This document shows, piece by piece, positions 32,440-40,688 of a stretch of DNA of 56,532 nt; the first letter of the stretch is position 1; each line of letters starts with the position of its first letter. The position numbers and the translations under genes are program-made. Source of the DNA: JAXHTY01 sp034189225. Lineage in GTDB: Bacteria; Desulfobacterota; Desulfobacteria; Desulfobacterales; Desulfosudaceae. Location of the stretch: NCBI GenBank assembly GCA_034189225.1, contig JAXHVL010000116.1, positions 1-56,532 on the forward strand, written 5' to 3'. The notes under the pieces are model-generated. The model was not told where the DNA came from. It saw only the letters and a list, made by a program, of their open reading frames with translations, and did not search any database.

Positions 32440-32706
32440 TCAGACCTCAAGCACAACATCCGTTGTGGGCACTGCGACACAGGGAAGAATCATCCCCCGG
32501 GCAATATCTTCATCTTCAAGGCCGTCTTCCATTTCCATATCAACCGTCCCGGAAAGCAGTCGCACCTTGCAAGTCCCGCACACACCGATTTCACATTCGG
32601 TTTCGATTTCCACGCCATTTTCTTCTGCCAGAGACAAAAGACTCTCGTGGCTGCCGTCCCATGGCACTGTCTTGCCAGAGACTTTGAATTCAACCATTAC
32701 TGCCAT
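32440..32706 (-). CDS. [2Fe-2S] ferredoxin
   Basis: An 88-residue plant-type ferredoxin. Ligands are C-E-I-G-V-C-G-T-C (about 38-46) and a late cysteine in MILPCVAVP. No signal peptide, so it is cytoplasmic. An AAGGAGG six bases upstream fixes the ATG at 32706, inside the end of the preceding gene (17-base overlap). It is placed between a flavoprotein and a membrane cytochrome b, so it is a likely electron link between them. Confidence 0.9.
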   Translation of the reverse strand: MAVMVEFKVSGKTVPWDGSHESLLSLAEENGVEIETECEIGVCGTCKVRLLSGTVDMEMEDGLEDEDIARGMILPCVAVPTTDVVLEV

Positions 32707-33067
32707 GGTTCACCTCCTTTTTAATCAGTTCCAGAATTTCACGGGTGCGTTTCTGTCGTTGAACAAATACAACAAGCGCTGCCACCGAAAACACAACCAG
32801 CAAAATCATCGTAAAAAAATGTAGCCATGACATCCCCAGGACTCCATCCTGCTGTTCAAGGTACTTTTCTGAAATTTTCATTTGATCCCTAAACCACTGG
32901 ATATTCTCCGATTGATCATCCTGAGCATACCGGCTCGAGACCGGTGGCGACAGACCACCGCCGGCCGATTCGCTGCGTACCGCGACAACACTGGTATTTC
33001 CCCACACCACCAACATCAGAACCATCACGGCCACTGCAATTGCCCGCTGTCGATGCTTTCCTTTCAT
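32690..33067 (-). CDS. Small bitopic membrane protein
   Basis: The 125-residue product has a signal-like N-terminus (residues 8-25, AIAVAVMVLMLVVWGNTSVV), a polar segment with ISEKYLEQQDG, and a second membrane segment (about 80-100, WLHFFTMILLVVFSVAALVVFV) followed by a basic, helical cytoplasmic tail. Not a family I recognise. The start at 33067 precedes the hydrophobic segment. Position inside the operon, overlapping the ferredoxin, suggests an accessory subunit of the membrane redox module. Confidence 0.7.
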   Translation of the reverse strand: MKGKHRQRAIAVAVMVLMLVVWGNTSVVAVRSESAGGGLSPPVSSRYAQDDQSENIQWFRDQMKISEKYLEQQDGVLGMSWLHFFTMILLVVFSVAALVVFVQRQKRTREILELIKKEVNHGSNG

Positions 33068-33080
33068 ATTTAAGCGTCCC

Positions 33081-33989
33081 CTATGCCTGCTGTTTTCGTT
33101 TCCGCACGTAGCCGGCGGCTTCCAGCCCAGCCACACAGCCTTCCCCCACCGCTTTGGCCACCTGCCAGGGCGGCCCGCAGATATCGCCGGCGGCATAAAC
33201 GCCGGGCAGATTGGTCTCCTGCTTTTTATTCACCGCGATGTACTTCATGGTTTCATCCAGCATAATCCCGATATTTCCGGCCAGTTCCACCGCCCCCTTG
33301 GCCCCTTGTTCGATGAAAAGACCGTTGACCGCAAGTTCAGTGCCGTCGTCCAGGACCACCCCGGTTACCCGGTCCCGGCCCTTTATCTCCGTCACCCGCC
33401 GGCCTTCATGAAAGACAATATCGCTTTTCCTCAGATTTTCCGCAAGATGCGCCCCCACTTCAAGTTTTTCACAAACCAGGTGAATCTCATCTGTATAAAA
33501 CATCATGGTCAACGCCCCGCTGACCGCCGCGCTGCCGCACCCGGCCACCGCCACGGGATTTTCCCTGAAAAGCGGGCCGTCGCAATCCACGCAATAGCTG
33601 ACCCCTTTTCCCACACATTCCTTTTCATTGGCCAGGCCCAGCCTATTTCTGGAAACCCCCATGGCCAGAACCAGTGCATGGGCCTTTAAAACCCCACCGC
33701 TTTCCAATGCAACGGCATTGTGGTCGTTTTCCACATTGATGCCCATCACATCTTCGTCACAAAAAACAGCACCGGCAGCTTCCGCCTTTTGTTTCGCCAT
33801 ATCAAGCATTTCCCCGCCGGACCGGCCTTCAAGGCAACAGAAATTATCGATATGCGCGTTATAGGCGCTGCTTTTTCCCGTTTTCCCGACCACCAGAACC
33901 GATGCCTTCCTGCGCCCTGCATGAATGGCCGCCTGCAGTCCCGCCGGACCGGCCCCCAGAATCATCACATCATATATTGTTTCTGCCAT
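33081..33989 (-). CDS. Thioredoxin-reductase-like NAD(P)/FAD flavoprotein
   Basis: The 302-residue product has FAD motif ILGAGPAGLQAAIHAGR (about 10-26), redox-active CVDC (about 132-135), an NAD(P) domain with AVAGCGSAAVSGAL, and the second FAD motif VYAAGDICG (about 262-270). The CVDC pair replaces the CATC of classical TrxB, and no thioredoxin gene adjoins, so the electron partner may be the neighbouring ferredoxin or a persulfide carrier. ATG 33989 is preferred because GGAG is eight bases upstream; an ATG two codons earlier is too close. Confidence 0.85.
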   Translation of the reverse strand: MAETIYDVMILGAGPAGLQAAIHAGRRKASVLVVGKTGKSSAYNAHIDNFCCLEGRSGGEMLDMAKQKAEAAGAVFCDEDVMGINVENDHNAVALESGGVLKAHALVLAMGVSRNRLGLANEKECVGKGVSYCVDCDGPLFRENPVAVAGCGSAAVSGALTMMFYTDEIHLVCEKLEVGAHLAENLRKSDIVFHEGRRVTEIKGRDRVTGVVLDDGTELAVNGLFIEQGAKGAVELAGNIGIMLDETMKYIAVNKKQETNLPGVYAAGDICGPPWQVAKAVGEGCVAGLEAAGYVRKRKQQA

Positions 33990-34027
33990 TAGCATATCTC
34001 CCAGATACTGACATTTTCAGAACCCCA

Positions 34028-36211
34028 TCATTCCGGTTTTGTCGACAGCAATCTGGCGTTCACCGCCACAATCACCGTGGACAGGGACATGACAACGGCC
34101 CCGGCCGCCGGCGGCAGCAAAAACCGGAAGAAGGGATATAATACACCGGCCGCAAGCGGAATGGCAATGATATTGTAGCCCGCCGCCCACCAGAGATTCT
34201 GAACGGTTTTGGCATGGGTTTTTTCCGAGAGCTCAAGAATATTGAGCACATGCCGTGGATCGGAGCGGACCAGCACGATATCTGCCGTTTCCATGGCCAC
34301 TTCCGTTCCCGCACCAATGGCAATGCCCACGTCCGCTTCTGCCAGTGACGGCGCGTCGTTAACGCCGTCCCCGACCATGGCCACCCGCAGGCCTTTTTCC
34401 CTGATGCGTTTAATGCGATCCGATTTCTGGTCGGGCAATACACCGGCAAAATAATCATCCAGGCCCAGCTCACCGGCCACCGATTCGGCCACGGCCGCTG
34501 CATCCCCGGTAAGCATCATCACCTGAATACCCTTTTCTTTTAAGCGGCTCACCGCTTCTTTTGATGATTCCCGGATGATATCTTCAAGGGCCAGGGCCCC
34601 CTCGGGCTTCTCATCCACCAGCAGATACACTACGGTATTCCCTTTTTCTGCCAGTTCGGCCACGCGTTGATTTTCTGCGTAAATCCCGTTTTCTTCGAGG
34701 TATCCCGGGCTGACCACCTTGACGGCCTCACCGTCCACTTTCCCCTGAGCGCCTTTGCCCGGGATGGCCTTGAAATCTTCGGGTTTGGAAAGACGGATAT
34801 TCTTTTCTTTTGCCGCCTGGACGATACCGGCGGCAATGGTATGCTCGGACTGGATCTCCAGTCCCGCGGCCAGCCGGAGGATATCGTATTCCGACCGGTC
34901 GCCCATGGGCACCACCGCGGAAACGCCGAATCGGCCTTCGGTCAGGGTGCCGGTTTTGTCGAACACGATGGCATCAAGGTTCCGTGCCATCTCAAAGGCT
35001 GTCCGGTCCCTTATCAACAGCCCCTGTTTTGCGGCGATGGCCGTGGATACGGCCACCACAAGGGGCACGGCCAGGCCAAGGGCATGGGGGCAGGTGATGA
35101 CCATCACCGTCACCATCCGCTCCAAGGAAAACACGAATTCCCTGCCCGCCGTAAGCCATGCGGCCAGGGTCACCCCCCCGGCGGTCAGGGCGACAACCGT
35201 CAACCAGAATGCGGCCCGATCCGCTGTGCCCTGGGCCCTGGATTTGGATTCCTGCGCCTGCTTCACCATCTCCACCACCCGGGAGAGATAGGTGTCATCG
35301 CCGGTTTTCTGCACAGTTACTGTAATCGCGGATTCACCGTTGATGCTGCCGCCGATAACGGTATCGCCTTCCCCCTTTTCCACCTGTTTGCTTTCGCCGG
35401 TAATCATGGATTCGTCGATGCGGGTCCGGCCTTGTACGATTTCGCCGTCTGCAGGAACCTTTTCACCGGGTTTGATGACCACCTGATCGTCTTTCTGAAG
35501 TTCTGCAACCGGCACATCTTCGGTATCGCCGCCCGACTTGACGCGATGGGCGTTCGACGGGATCATTTTGACCAGTTCTTTCAGCGCGCCGGAAGCGCCC
35601 ATGACGCTCCGCATTTCAATCCAGTGGCCCAGGAGCATGATGACGATCAGAGTGGCCAGTTCCCAGAAAAAAACCTTTCCCGGAAGACCGAACACCACGG
35701 CGCTGCTGTAGGTGTACGCAACAATGATGGCGACACCGATAAGGGTCATCATGCCCGGGGTTTTCTTTTTCAGCTCGTCCACCAGCCCCTTTAGAAAGGG
35801 CCAGCCGCCGTAAAAAAAGACAACCGTTGATACGCCGAACTGCAACAGGGCATCCCCCGGGAAATCCCATTTGCCTTTTACGCCCAGAAAACCTTGAATC
35901 AGAGGGGCCAGCAGTACGATGGGAACGCTCAGCGCGAGCGAAATCCAGAACCGTCTCCTGAAATCCGCTACCATATGGGCATGATGATCCTCATGGCCGC
36001 CATGACCGCCATGCTCACCATGGCCGCCATGGGCCTGGTCTTTTCCGTGTGCCCCATGGGCATGTTCTGCATGCCCATGACCGCCATGCTCATCCCCTTC
36101 ACGATCGACAGGATGGTCATGGCCGTTTTCGTGCCCTCCCTGATGCGACGGTGTATTGTCATGGTTTGAATGAGGGCCGGGCCCATGGTTTTCATGACCG
36201 TTTTTTGTCAT
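34028..36211 (-). CDS. CopB-type heavy-metal P-type ATPase (CPH motif)
   Basis: A 727-residue P1B ATPase exporting metal from the cytoplasm. The first about 80 residues are extremely His/Gly-rich (HGGHGEHGGHGGHEDHH) in place of a CxxC metal domain. Membrane motif CPH (about 373-375, ITCPHALGLA) marks the CopB/P1B-3 group linked to Cu or Ag. Catalytic blocks are TGES (about 270), DKTGTLTEG (about 418), MLTGDAAAVAESVA and GDGVNDAPSL (about 614). Substrate is inferred from the motif class. It follows the Met-rich protein by 30 bases. Confidence 0.92.
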   Translation of the reverse strand: MTKNGHENHGPGPHSNHDNTPSHQGGHENGHDHPVDREGDEHGGHGHAEHAHGAHGKDQAHGGHGEHGGHGGHEDHHAHMVADFRRRFWISLALSVPIVLLAPLIQGFLGVKGKWDFPGDALLQFGVSTVVFFYGGWPFLKGLVDELKKKTPGMMTLIGVAIIVAYTYSSAVVFGLPGKVFFWELATLIVIMLLGHWIEMRSVMGASGALKELVKMIPSNAHRVKSGGDTEDVPVAELQKDDQVVIKPGEKVPADGEIVQGRTRIDESMITGESKQVEKGEGDTVIGGSINGESAITVTVQKTGDDTYLSRVVEMVKQAQESKSRAQGTADRAAFWLTVVALTAGGVTLAAWLTAGREFVFSLERMVTVMVITCPHALGLAVPLVVAVSTAIAAKQGLLIRDRTAFEMARNLDAIVFDKTGTLTEGRFGVSAVVPMGDRSEYDILRLAAGLEIQSEHTIAAGIVQAAKEKNIRLSKPEDFKAIPGKGAQGKVDGEAVKVVSPGYLEENGIYAENQRVAELAEKGNTVVYLLVDEKPEGALALEDIIRESSKEAVSRLKEKGIQVMMLTGDAAAVAESVAGELGLDDYFAGVLPDQKSDRIKRIREKGLRVAMVGDGVNDAPSLAEADVGIAIGAGTEVAMETADIVLVRSDPRHVLNILELSEKTHAKTVQNLWWAAGYNIIAIPLAAGVLYPFFRFLLPPAAGAVVMSLSTVIVAVNARLLSTKPE

Positions 36212-36241
36212 TTAGTACTCCCTGGTGGTTTTTGTTGACAA

Positions 36242-37021
36242 TTATTGATAAATGGACCGCATATAACCGGAATACCGGTCCACCTCAATGATATCCACAA
36301 TGTCTTCACTCTTTTGGGTTACGATTTTTACCTCAAACACCGCTTCTTTTTCTTTGATCTCGCCAATCTTGAGGTTGGGATTATCATTGGCAGACAAATA
36401 ATCCGAAACCATCTGCCGGGCCGTATCATTGTCCATCGGTTCTCCGGATTCCCGGCTGTCCTGGTACCGTTCGTAACCCGGCATCATCATACCCGGCCCA
36501 TAACCGCGCATCATGCCCGGCCCATAACCGCGATGCATCATGCCCGGCCCATAACCGCGCATCATGCCCGGTCCGTAGCCGCGTTGGTGGTATTCACGGC
36601 CGCAATAGGGGCAATAGTTCCAGTTTCCGGAACGTTCCGATCCGTAGGGATCGCCACGTCTGCCATACCCCTGGTAACCATAGCCGTAGTGATAAATCCG
36701 GCCGGTGCGCTTATTGATCTGCATCCGGTTGACAAAATCGCCGTCCCTGGTCACGATCTCCGCCACAAAAAACATTCCCTGGTCCGTTATCTCGCCTGGC
36801 TTCAATTCTCCACTGCCCAGCGTGTTCAGATAATCCTCGAGAATGGCTTTTGCCTTTTCTTTGTCAACGGGTTCACCGGACTGCCTGGTACTCTGGTAGT
36901 CCCGCTGGGGCATGCCCGTTCCGTAATCACCGCTCATCATGCCATGCTGGGCAAAAACGAAACCTGACAGCACCAATACCATTATCCCTGTGTTCAACAT
37001 CAACAGACTTGCCTTTTTCAT
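36242..37021 (-). CDS. Secreted Met/Gly/Tyr-repeat protein with two PepSY-like halves
   Basis: The 259-residue product has a signal peptide (MKKASLLMLNTGIMVLVLSG, cleaved near VFAQ). Two similar domains begin SGEPVDKEKAKAILEDYL (about 50) and SGEPMDNDTARQMVSDYL (about 190); each ends in an I/V-rich strand with a predicted R-x-G-R/Y-x-G-Y close. Between them are CPYCGREYH and four R/H-G-Y-G-P-G-M-M repeats. Met-rich and Cys/His groups fit periplasmic copper binding. DNA of the repeats is near-perfect in 24-27-base units. Located just upstream of the CopB-type ATPase. Confidence 0.78.
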   Translation of the reverse strand: MKKASLLMLNTGIMVLVLSGFVFAQHGMMSGDYGTGMPQRDYQSTRQSGEPVDKEKAKAILEDYLNTLGSGELKPGEITDQGMFFVAEIVTRDGDFVNRMQINKRTGRIYHYGYGYQGYGRRGDPYGSERSGNWNYCPYCGREYHQRGYGPGMMRGYGPGMMHRGYGPGMMRGYGPGMMMPGYERYQDSRESGEPMDNDTARQMVSDYLSANDNPNLKIGEIKEKEAVFEVKIVTQKSEDIVDIIEVDRYSGYMRSIYQ

Positions 37022-37077
37022 GATAACCTCCTTATTTGATTGATTGATAACATTATTTCTGCCGGCCACAGCGGCTG

Positions 37078-37719
37078 TTAATTCTGCAGCCGTGCCGGCC
37101 CCCGGTCAAACTCCATGATGCGGGCGAAGGCTTTGTCAACGCCCGGTTGCACTTTGTGATAGAGAGGACTGTCCGGGCCGACACGGCCGCCCATGTCATA
37201 GGTAAATGTCGCCATGCCCTCATGGCGGATCCAGTACCCCGCCCGTACCGGCCCCGCGGCGTCATAGCAGGAATGAAAATGAAGAAACGCGTCTTGCGGA
37301 GACGGTCGTGTCTGAAGCCATTTCTCCGGAACATCCGGGAAAAATACAGGGTTAATACGGTGTTCAGCAGGAAGCGACATATCGGCTTCCGGCAGTCGGG
37401 TAAAAACCGCCTCCCCTTCAAAAAGTTTTGCATTTTCCGGCATATCCCGGGTGTAAAACAACTGCTCATTAAAACAGACGAACTCAAGCCGAGTCAGGTC
37501 AGCGGGTTCTTCGGGCTTGAAATAATAGCCCACAAACGGCCCGAAGCCTACACGGCGGCCGTCCATGTCGAGCTCGACAGTGGCTACATATCCCCTGGGC
37601 ACTGACAGCGATATGGCCTCTGTACCGGTTTGGCCGCAGCCCGGCCCGCCAATCCAGAATATGAAACAGACAAACAAGACCAATACCGATGACACCTTTG
37701 TTTCAACTTTTCTACACAT
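37078..37719 (-). CDS. Probable lipoprotein of unknown function
   Basis: The 213-residue product has a signal sequence ending F-W-I-G-G-P-G-C (Cys28), a loose lipobox. The mature part contains ELDMDGRRVGFGPFVGYYF, FHSCYDAAGPVRAGYWIRHEG and a D-R-G-P-A-R-L tail. No named family recognised. Its start overlaps the end of the YeeE gene by eight bases, so it is part of the same operon. A 56-base gap separates it from the Met-rich protein, the largest gap within the operon. Confidence 0.65.
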   Translation of the reverse strand: MCRKVETKVSSVLVLFVCFIFWIGGPGCGQTGTEAISLSVPRGYVATVELDMDGRRVGFGPFVGYYFKPEEPADLTRLEFVCFNEQLFYTRDMPENAKLFEGEAVFTRLPEADMSLPAEHRINPVFFPDVPEKWLQTRPSPQDAFLHFHSCYDAAGPVRAGYWIRHEGMATFTYDMGGRVGPDSPLYHKVQPGVDKAFARIMEFDRGPARLQN

Positions 37720-38254
37720 CTTCGCCCCTTCCCCATAAAATACCGATAGCCCATATGCAGATACCGAACACGACGACAAAAACGGCCACCGCCAAGGGCT
37801 TGCTGCCGAACCAGCCCGAAAGGGTAATCTGCCCCACATTGGTGGGGGCGTGAAGCAACGGGATCAAAAATTCATGCAGCTGGGCGAACAGGGCCGCTCC
37901 GGCCAGGCCACCGACGAGGGCGAACACGGCGTCCATCCGGCCTTCGCCAGCCGCGGCCCAGGTGGTGCCCGGACAATAGCCACACAGCCCCCAGCCCAGG
38001 CCGAACAGAATGCCGGCGACACTGGTGGCCACCAGGCTGGTGGGAATGATCAATGTACGGCCCACGCCGACCGCCTGTAACCCCAGCAGACCCACAGATG
38101 AAAGCAGCACCGCCGTCAGCATGAACCGCGGAATATCGCCTTCCATCATCAAATGTGCCCTCGCCATCTTATCTGCATTGGTGGCGCCGATGCGCTGGAT
38201 AACGAACCCGAATGCAATGCCGGACAATAATCCCAGCCATATTTCAGCACTCAT
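37712..38254 (-). CDS. YeeE/YedE (DUF395) half-size permease, second of pair
   Basis: A 180-residue membrane protein with about five segments and the signature GWGLCGYCPGTTWAAAGEG (about 92-110), whose cysteine pair lies in the pore region of this sulfur-compound transporter family. It overlaps the first half-size gene by four bases. Such split pairs (as in PmpA/PmpB) are thought to act together. Likely substrates are thiosulfate, sulfide or selenium species; not resolved here. Confidence 0.85.
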   Translation of the reverse strand: MSAEIWLGLLSGIAFGFVIQRIGATNADKMARAHLMMEGDIPRFMLTAVLLSSVGLLGLQAVGVGRTLIIPTSLVATSVAGILFGLGWGLCGYCPGTTWAAAGEGRMDAVFALVGGLAGAALFAQLHEFLIPLLHAPTNVGQITLSGWFGSKPLAVAVFVVVFGICIWAIGILWGRGEDV

Positions 38255-38781
38255 TTCCCCCCCTTTCCGATACCGCTATAGACGAAATGGGCCGTCAGCA
38301 TGGCAAAACCGAAAATCAGCACGCCGAAATACAGACCGCTGACGGCCAGCTGGGTGGACCCCGAGATGAAGAGCCCCAGCGTACAACCGCCAGCCAGCCT
38401 TGAAGCGAACAGAATAATGAACCCGCCCGCGAAGGCGGCGGCAAATCGTTTTACTTTACTGCTGCCGAACCGCTTTTCCCATATTTCGGGGATGTCCCGA
38501 ACCGGTATGCTGAAGGTTCGGCCCGCAATAAAGCCGCCAATGGCCATGCCCAGTACAAAGGCGAACAGCCATGAACCGGTGTCGGGCAGCATGCGGTAAT
38601 GGGCCTTTGCATCCACATAGTCCGGGGCAACCGTCTGAATCGCACCCTTCAGGGTGCTGACAAATCCGCTGGAGGAGGCCGGGGGACCGTATGTGGCAAA
38701 AACAAAGAGAATGATGCCCGCCAGGGCAAAGGCGGCCGGAAGCCATTTCCAGTATGGTGATGGTGTATTGTTATTCTGCAT
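38251..38781 (-). CDS. YeeE/YedE (DUF395) half-size permease, first of pair
   Basis: A 176-residue membrane protein with the family motif SRLAGGCTLGLFISGSTQLA (about 128-147). It has a long periplasmic loop after the first segment (TVAPDYVDAKAHYRMLPDTG). ATG 38781 is two bases from the upstream rhodanese stop; a start at 38796 would overlap it. Adjacent to a sulfurtransferase, which fits sulfane-sulfur import and transfer. Confidence 0.85.
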   Translation of the reverse strand: MQNNNTPSPYWKWLPAAFALAGIILFVFATYGPPASSSGFVSTLKGAIQTVAPDYVDAKAHYRMLPDTGSWLFAFVLGMAIGGFIAGRTFSIPVRDIPEIWEKRFGSSKVKRFAAAFAGGFIILFASRLAGGCTLGLFISGSTQLAVSGLYFGVLIFGFAMLTAHFVYSGIGKGGK

Positions 38782-38783
38782 AA

Positions 38784-39872
38784 TCAACCTCCGCATGAGA
38801 CATAGCCGCCGGACGGTTCGCCGAACGACGGTTTACCGGTCTTTCCATCCTGGGTTTTGATTCGCCCGGAAGAAGCCGCCTGCCCGGAAGCATCCGGCAA
38901 CATGTCGCCCGCCAGGCGGTTTTCCCTGGTTTCCACCGGAAAAAACTTATCCGGATTGCCCCACTCCTTCCAGGATGCTTCATATGTGAACACGTTTTCA
39001 AATCCCATGAGCCGCAGCACATAATAAGAAAATGCGCTTCGCCGGCCGGAGTTGCAGTAGACGATGATGCCCCTTGAAGGATCAAGACCCCTGTAAAGCG
39101 ACTGCAGTTCAGGATAGGATTTCAGCGCCTTGGTATCGGCATCGGTCCAGGCCGATTCATAATTAATATTGACGGCGGTGGGGATATGGCCGAGTTTCAA
39201 AGGATTGCCGTCAAGACCGGTGGTACCCTTTTCTCCAACATACTCCGCGCGGGACCGCACATCCATGATCTGATAATAAAGATCGCCCAAGCGATTATAA
39301 ACGAATTGCCCGTTAATGAACTTCCCTCGGTTCACCTCCCCTGCCGGCGCCTGATACAACAACGGTTCGGGCGTCCTGGGCTCGGTGGTGACCTCATACC
39401 CGGCGTCCCGCCACGCATCAATCCCGCGCTCCAGGATCATCTTGTTTTCATGCCCCAGCACATCAAGCATCCAAAACACATAGGACGCCGTTGCACCGCC
39501 GTCTCTTTTCACCGAATCATACAGCACCACCGTATCCTTGCGGGTGATCCCGTGCCGGCCGAGTATTTCCTGGGCCTGGCGAACGCCCACGAACGTTGAG
39601 GCCAGATCTTCGGCCACATCGTTGAGCCGGAAATCGGACCAGGGCAGGCGCACAGCTCCGGGAATGACACTGCCGTCGTAGTGCTCGTCTGTCCGGACAT
39701 CCACAACCACCAGGTCCTTATCTGTCAGGTGGGCTTTCAGCCATTGGGCGTCCGTGATGAAATCTCCATTGGGATAACCCCCGGCCGTCTGATCGGCCGC
39801 GCTGAAGGACCACAGCGCCCCCAGGAACAGGACCAAGGCGATGACAATATACCTGAAAAAGCTGTTTTTCAT
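38784..39872 (-). CDS. Exported double-rhodanese sulfurtransferase with C-terminal Cys arm
   Basis: The 362-residue product has a signal peptide (8-24, YIVIALVLFLGALWSFS) and two rhodanese domains. The N-terminal domain has VVVDVRTDEHYDGSVIPGAVRLPW but D-S-V-K-R-D where the active Cys would be. The C-terminal domain has the active loop CNSGRRSA (Cys about 273). A linker leads to the last residues G-G-Y-V-S-C-G-G, reminiscent of the swinging GGCGG arm of the SoxY carrier. It would move sulfane sulfur in the periplasm. It resembles rhodaneses of selenite/tellurite reduction loci, but that is from memory and unproven. Confidence 0.85.
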   Translation of the reverse strand: MKNSFFRYIVIALVLFLGALWSFSAADQTAGGYPNGDFITDAQWLKAHLTDKDLVVVDVRTDEHYDGSVIPGAVRLPWSDFRLNDVAEDLASTFVGVRQAQEILGRHGITRKDTVVLYDSVKRDGGATASYVFWMLDVLGHENKMILERGIDAWRDAGYEVTTEPRTPEPLLYQAPAGEVNRGKFINGQFVYNRLGDLYYQIMDVRSRAEYVGEKGTTGLDGNPLKLGHIPTAVNINYESAWTDADTKALKSYPELQSLYRGLDPSRGIIVYCNSGRRSAFSYYVLRLMGFENVFTYEASWKEWGNPDKFFPVETRENRLAGDMLPDASGQAASSGRIKTQDGKTGKPSFGEPSGGYVSCGG

Positions 39873-39887
39873 GGCTGCCGTCTCCTT

Positions 39888-40361
39888 TCATTCTTTCTGT
39901 TCATTAACAAAAGCGATGATCGCTTCTATGTCCGGCACCTGGTGAATGTCATATTCCTTAATCCATTCGATGGTGCGGTCCGGAGCGATCAGGACGTTGG
40001 CCCGACCGGAAATGCCCATATCTTCCAGAAACAATCCGTATTCCCTGGCCACCCCCCCGTGGGGCCAAAAATCGGCCAGCAGATTGGTTTCCTTAATTCC
40101 CATGGCGTCCGCCCATGCCTGCTTGCATTTGAGACTGTCCACGCTGATGCCGTAGGCCATGACTTCCAGTTCCTTGAAAACCGTATGCTTCACTTCCAGG
40201 GTGCGCATCTGGATCTCGCAGATCGATGTCCAGGCCAGCGGGTGAAAAGACAGAAGGATTCTCTTGCCCGTCAGTGACATCGGGTTCACAGCCTGATTGT
40301 CCTGGTTGTTGAGCGTAAATTCCGGGGCCGTATCGCCCACCTTCAGATGATGATGTGTCAT
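39888..40361 (-). CDS. Peroxiredoxin (AhpC/TSA family)
   Basis: A 157-residue cytoplasmic thiol peroxidase reducing peroxides or persulfides. The active site P41-x-x-x-T45-x-x-C48 sits in FHPLAWTSICEIQM, and a second cysteine in LKCKQAW (about 90) may resolve it. First gene of the 12-gene operon, 15 bases before the rhodanese, and divergent from the superoxide-reductase genes. Confidence 0.9.
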   Translation of the reverse strand: MTHHHLKVGDTAPEFTLNNQDNQAVNPMSLTGKRILLSFHPLAWTSICEIQMRTLEVKHTVFKELEVMAYGISVDSLKCKQAWADAMGIKETNLLADFWPHGGVAREYGLFLEDMGISGRANVLIAPDRTIEWIKEYDIHQVPDIEAIIAFVNEQKE

Positions 40362-40532
40362 GGTGATTCTGCTCCTTTAACGCTTCGATGGTTTTGAAAA
40401 TATGAACCGATTATATTTAACAATCTAACCTTGTTGGCATGAACAGGTAAATAATCGGTTTACTCCATATAGACATAATATATGTTGTATTTTCATTCAT
40501 TCTCCTGCGATTGGCCGGAAAGGAGACAGGCA
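40362..40532. promoter_or_regulatory. Divergent control region with long inverted repeat
   Basis: This 171-base gap separates the redox/sulfur operon from the superoxide-reductase operon. AACCGATTATATTTA (40405-40419) and TAAATAATCGGTT (40448-40460) are inverted arms about 28 bases apart, a good candidate for an operator bound by a redox or metal regulator acting on both directions. AT-rich -10-like sequences (TATAGACATAATATATG) follow on the plus side. Confidence 0.5.
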
Positions 40533-40673
40533 ATGACGGGTCATAACGATGCAGTTGCCAGCTACATGCTTTTGCAAAAGGAAATACATCATTTACCGCA
40601 TTGTCCGGGCCCGGAAGACGATATAGTTTATTTAAACAGAATAGCTGACGGATTCAATCAACATAACCCCTAA
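40533..40673 (+). CDS. 46-residue protein upstream of superoxide reductase
   Basis: Starts M-T-G-H-N-D-A-V-A-S-Y with AGGAG seven bases upstream, the best site in the region, and ends N-Q-H-N-P, 15 bases before the superoxide reductase gene. Contains an H-H-L-P-H-C-P group (about 20-26) that could bind metal. No membrane segment. Possibly a small regulator or a translated leader. A longer frame from 40482 lacks a ribosome binding site. Confidence 0.55.
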   Translation: MTGHNDAVASYMLLQKEIHHLPHCPGPEDDIVYLNRIADGFNQHNP

Positions 40674-40688
40674 AAAAGGAGGATCGAA

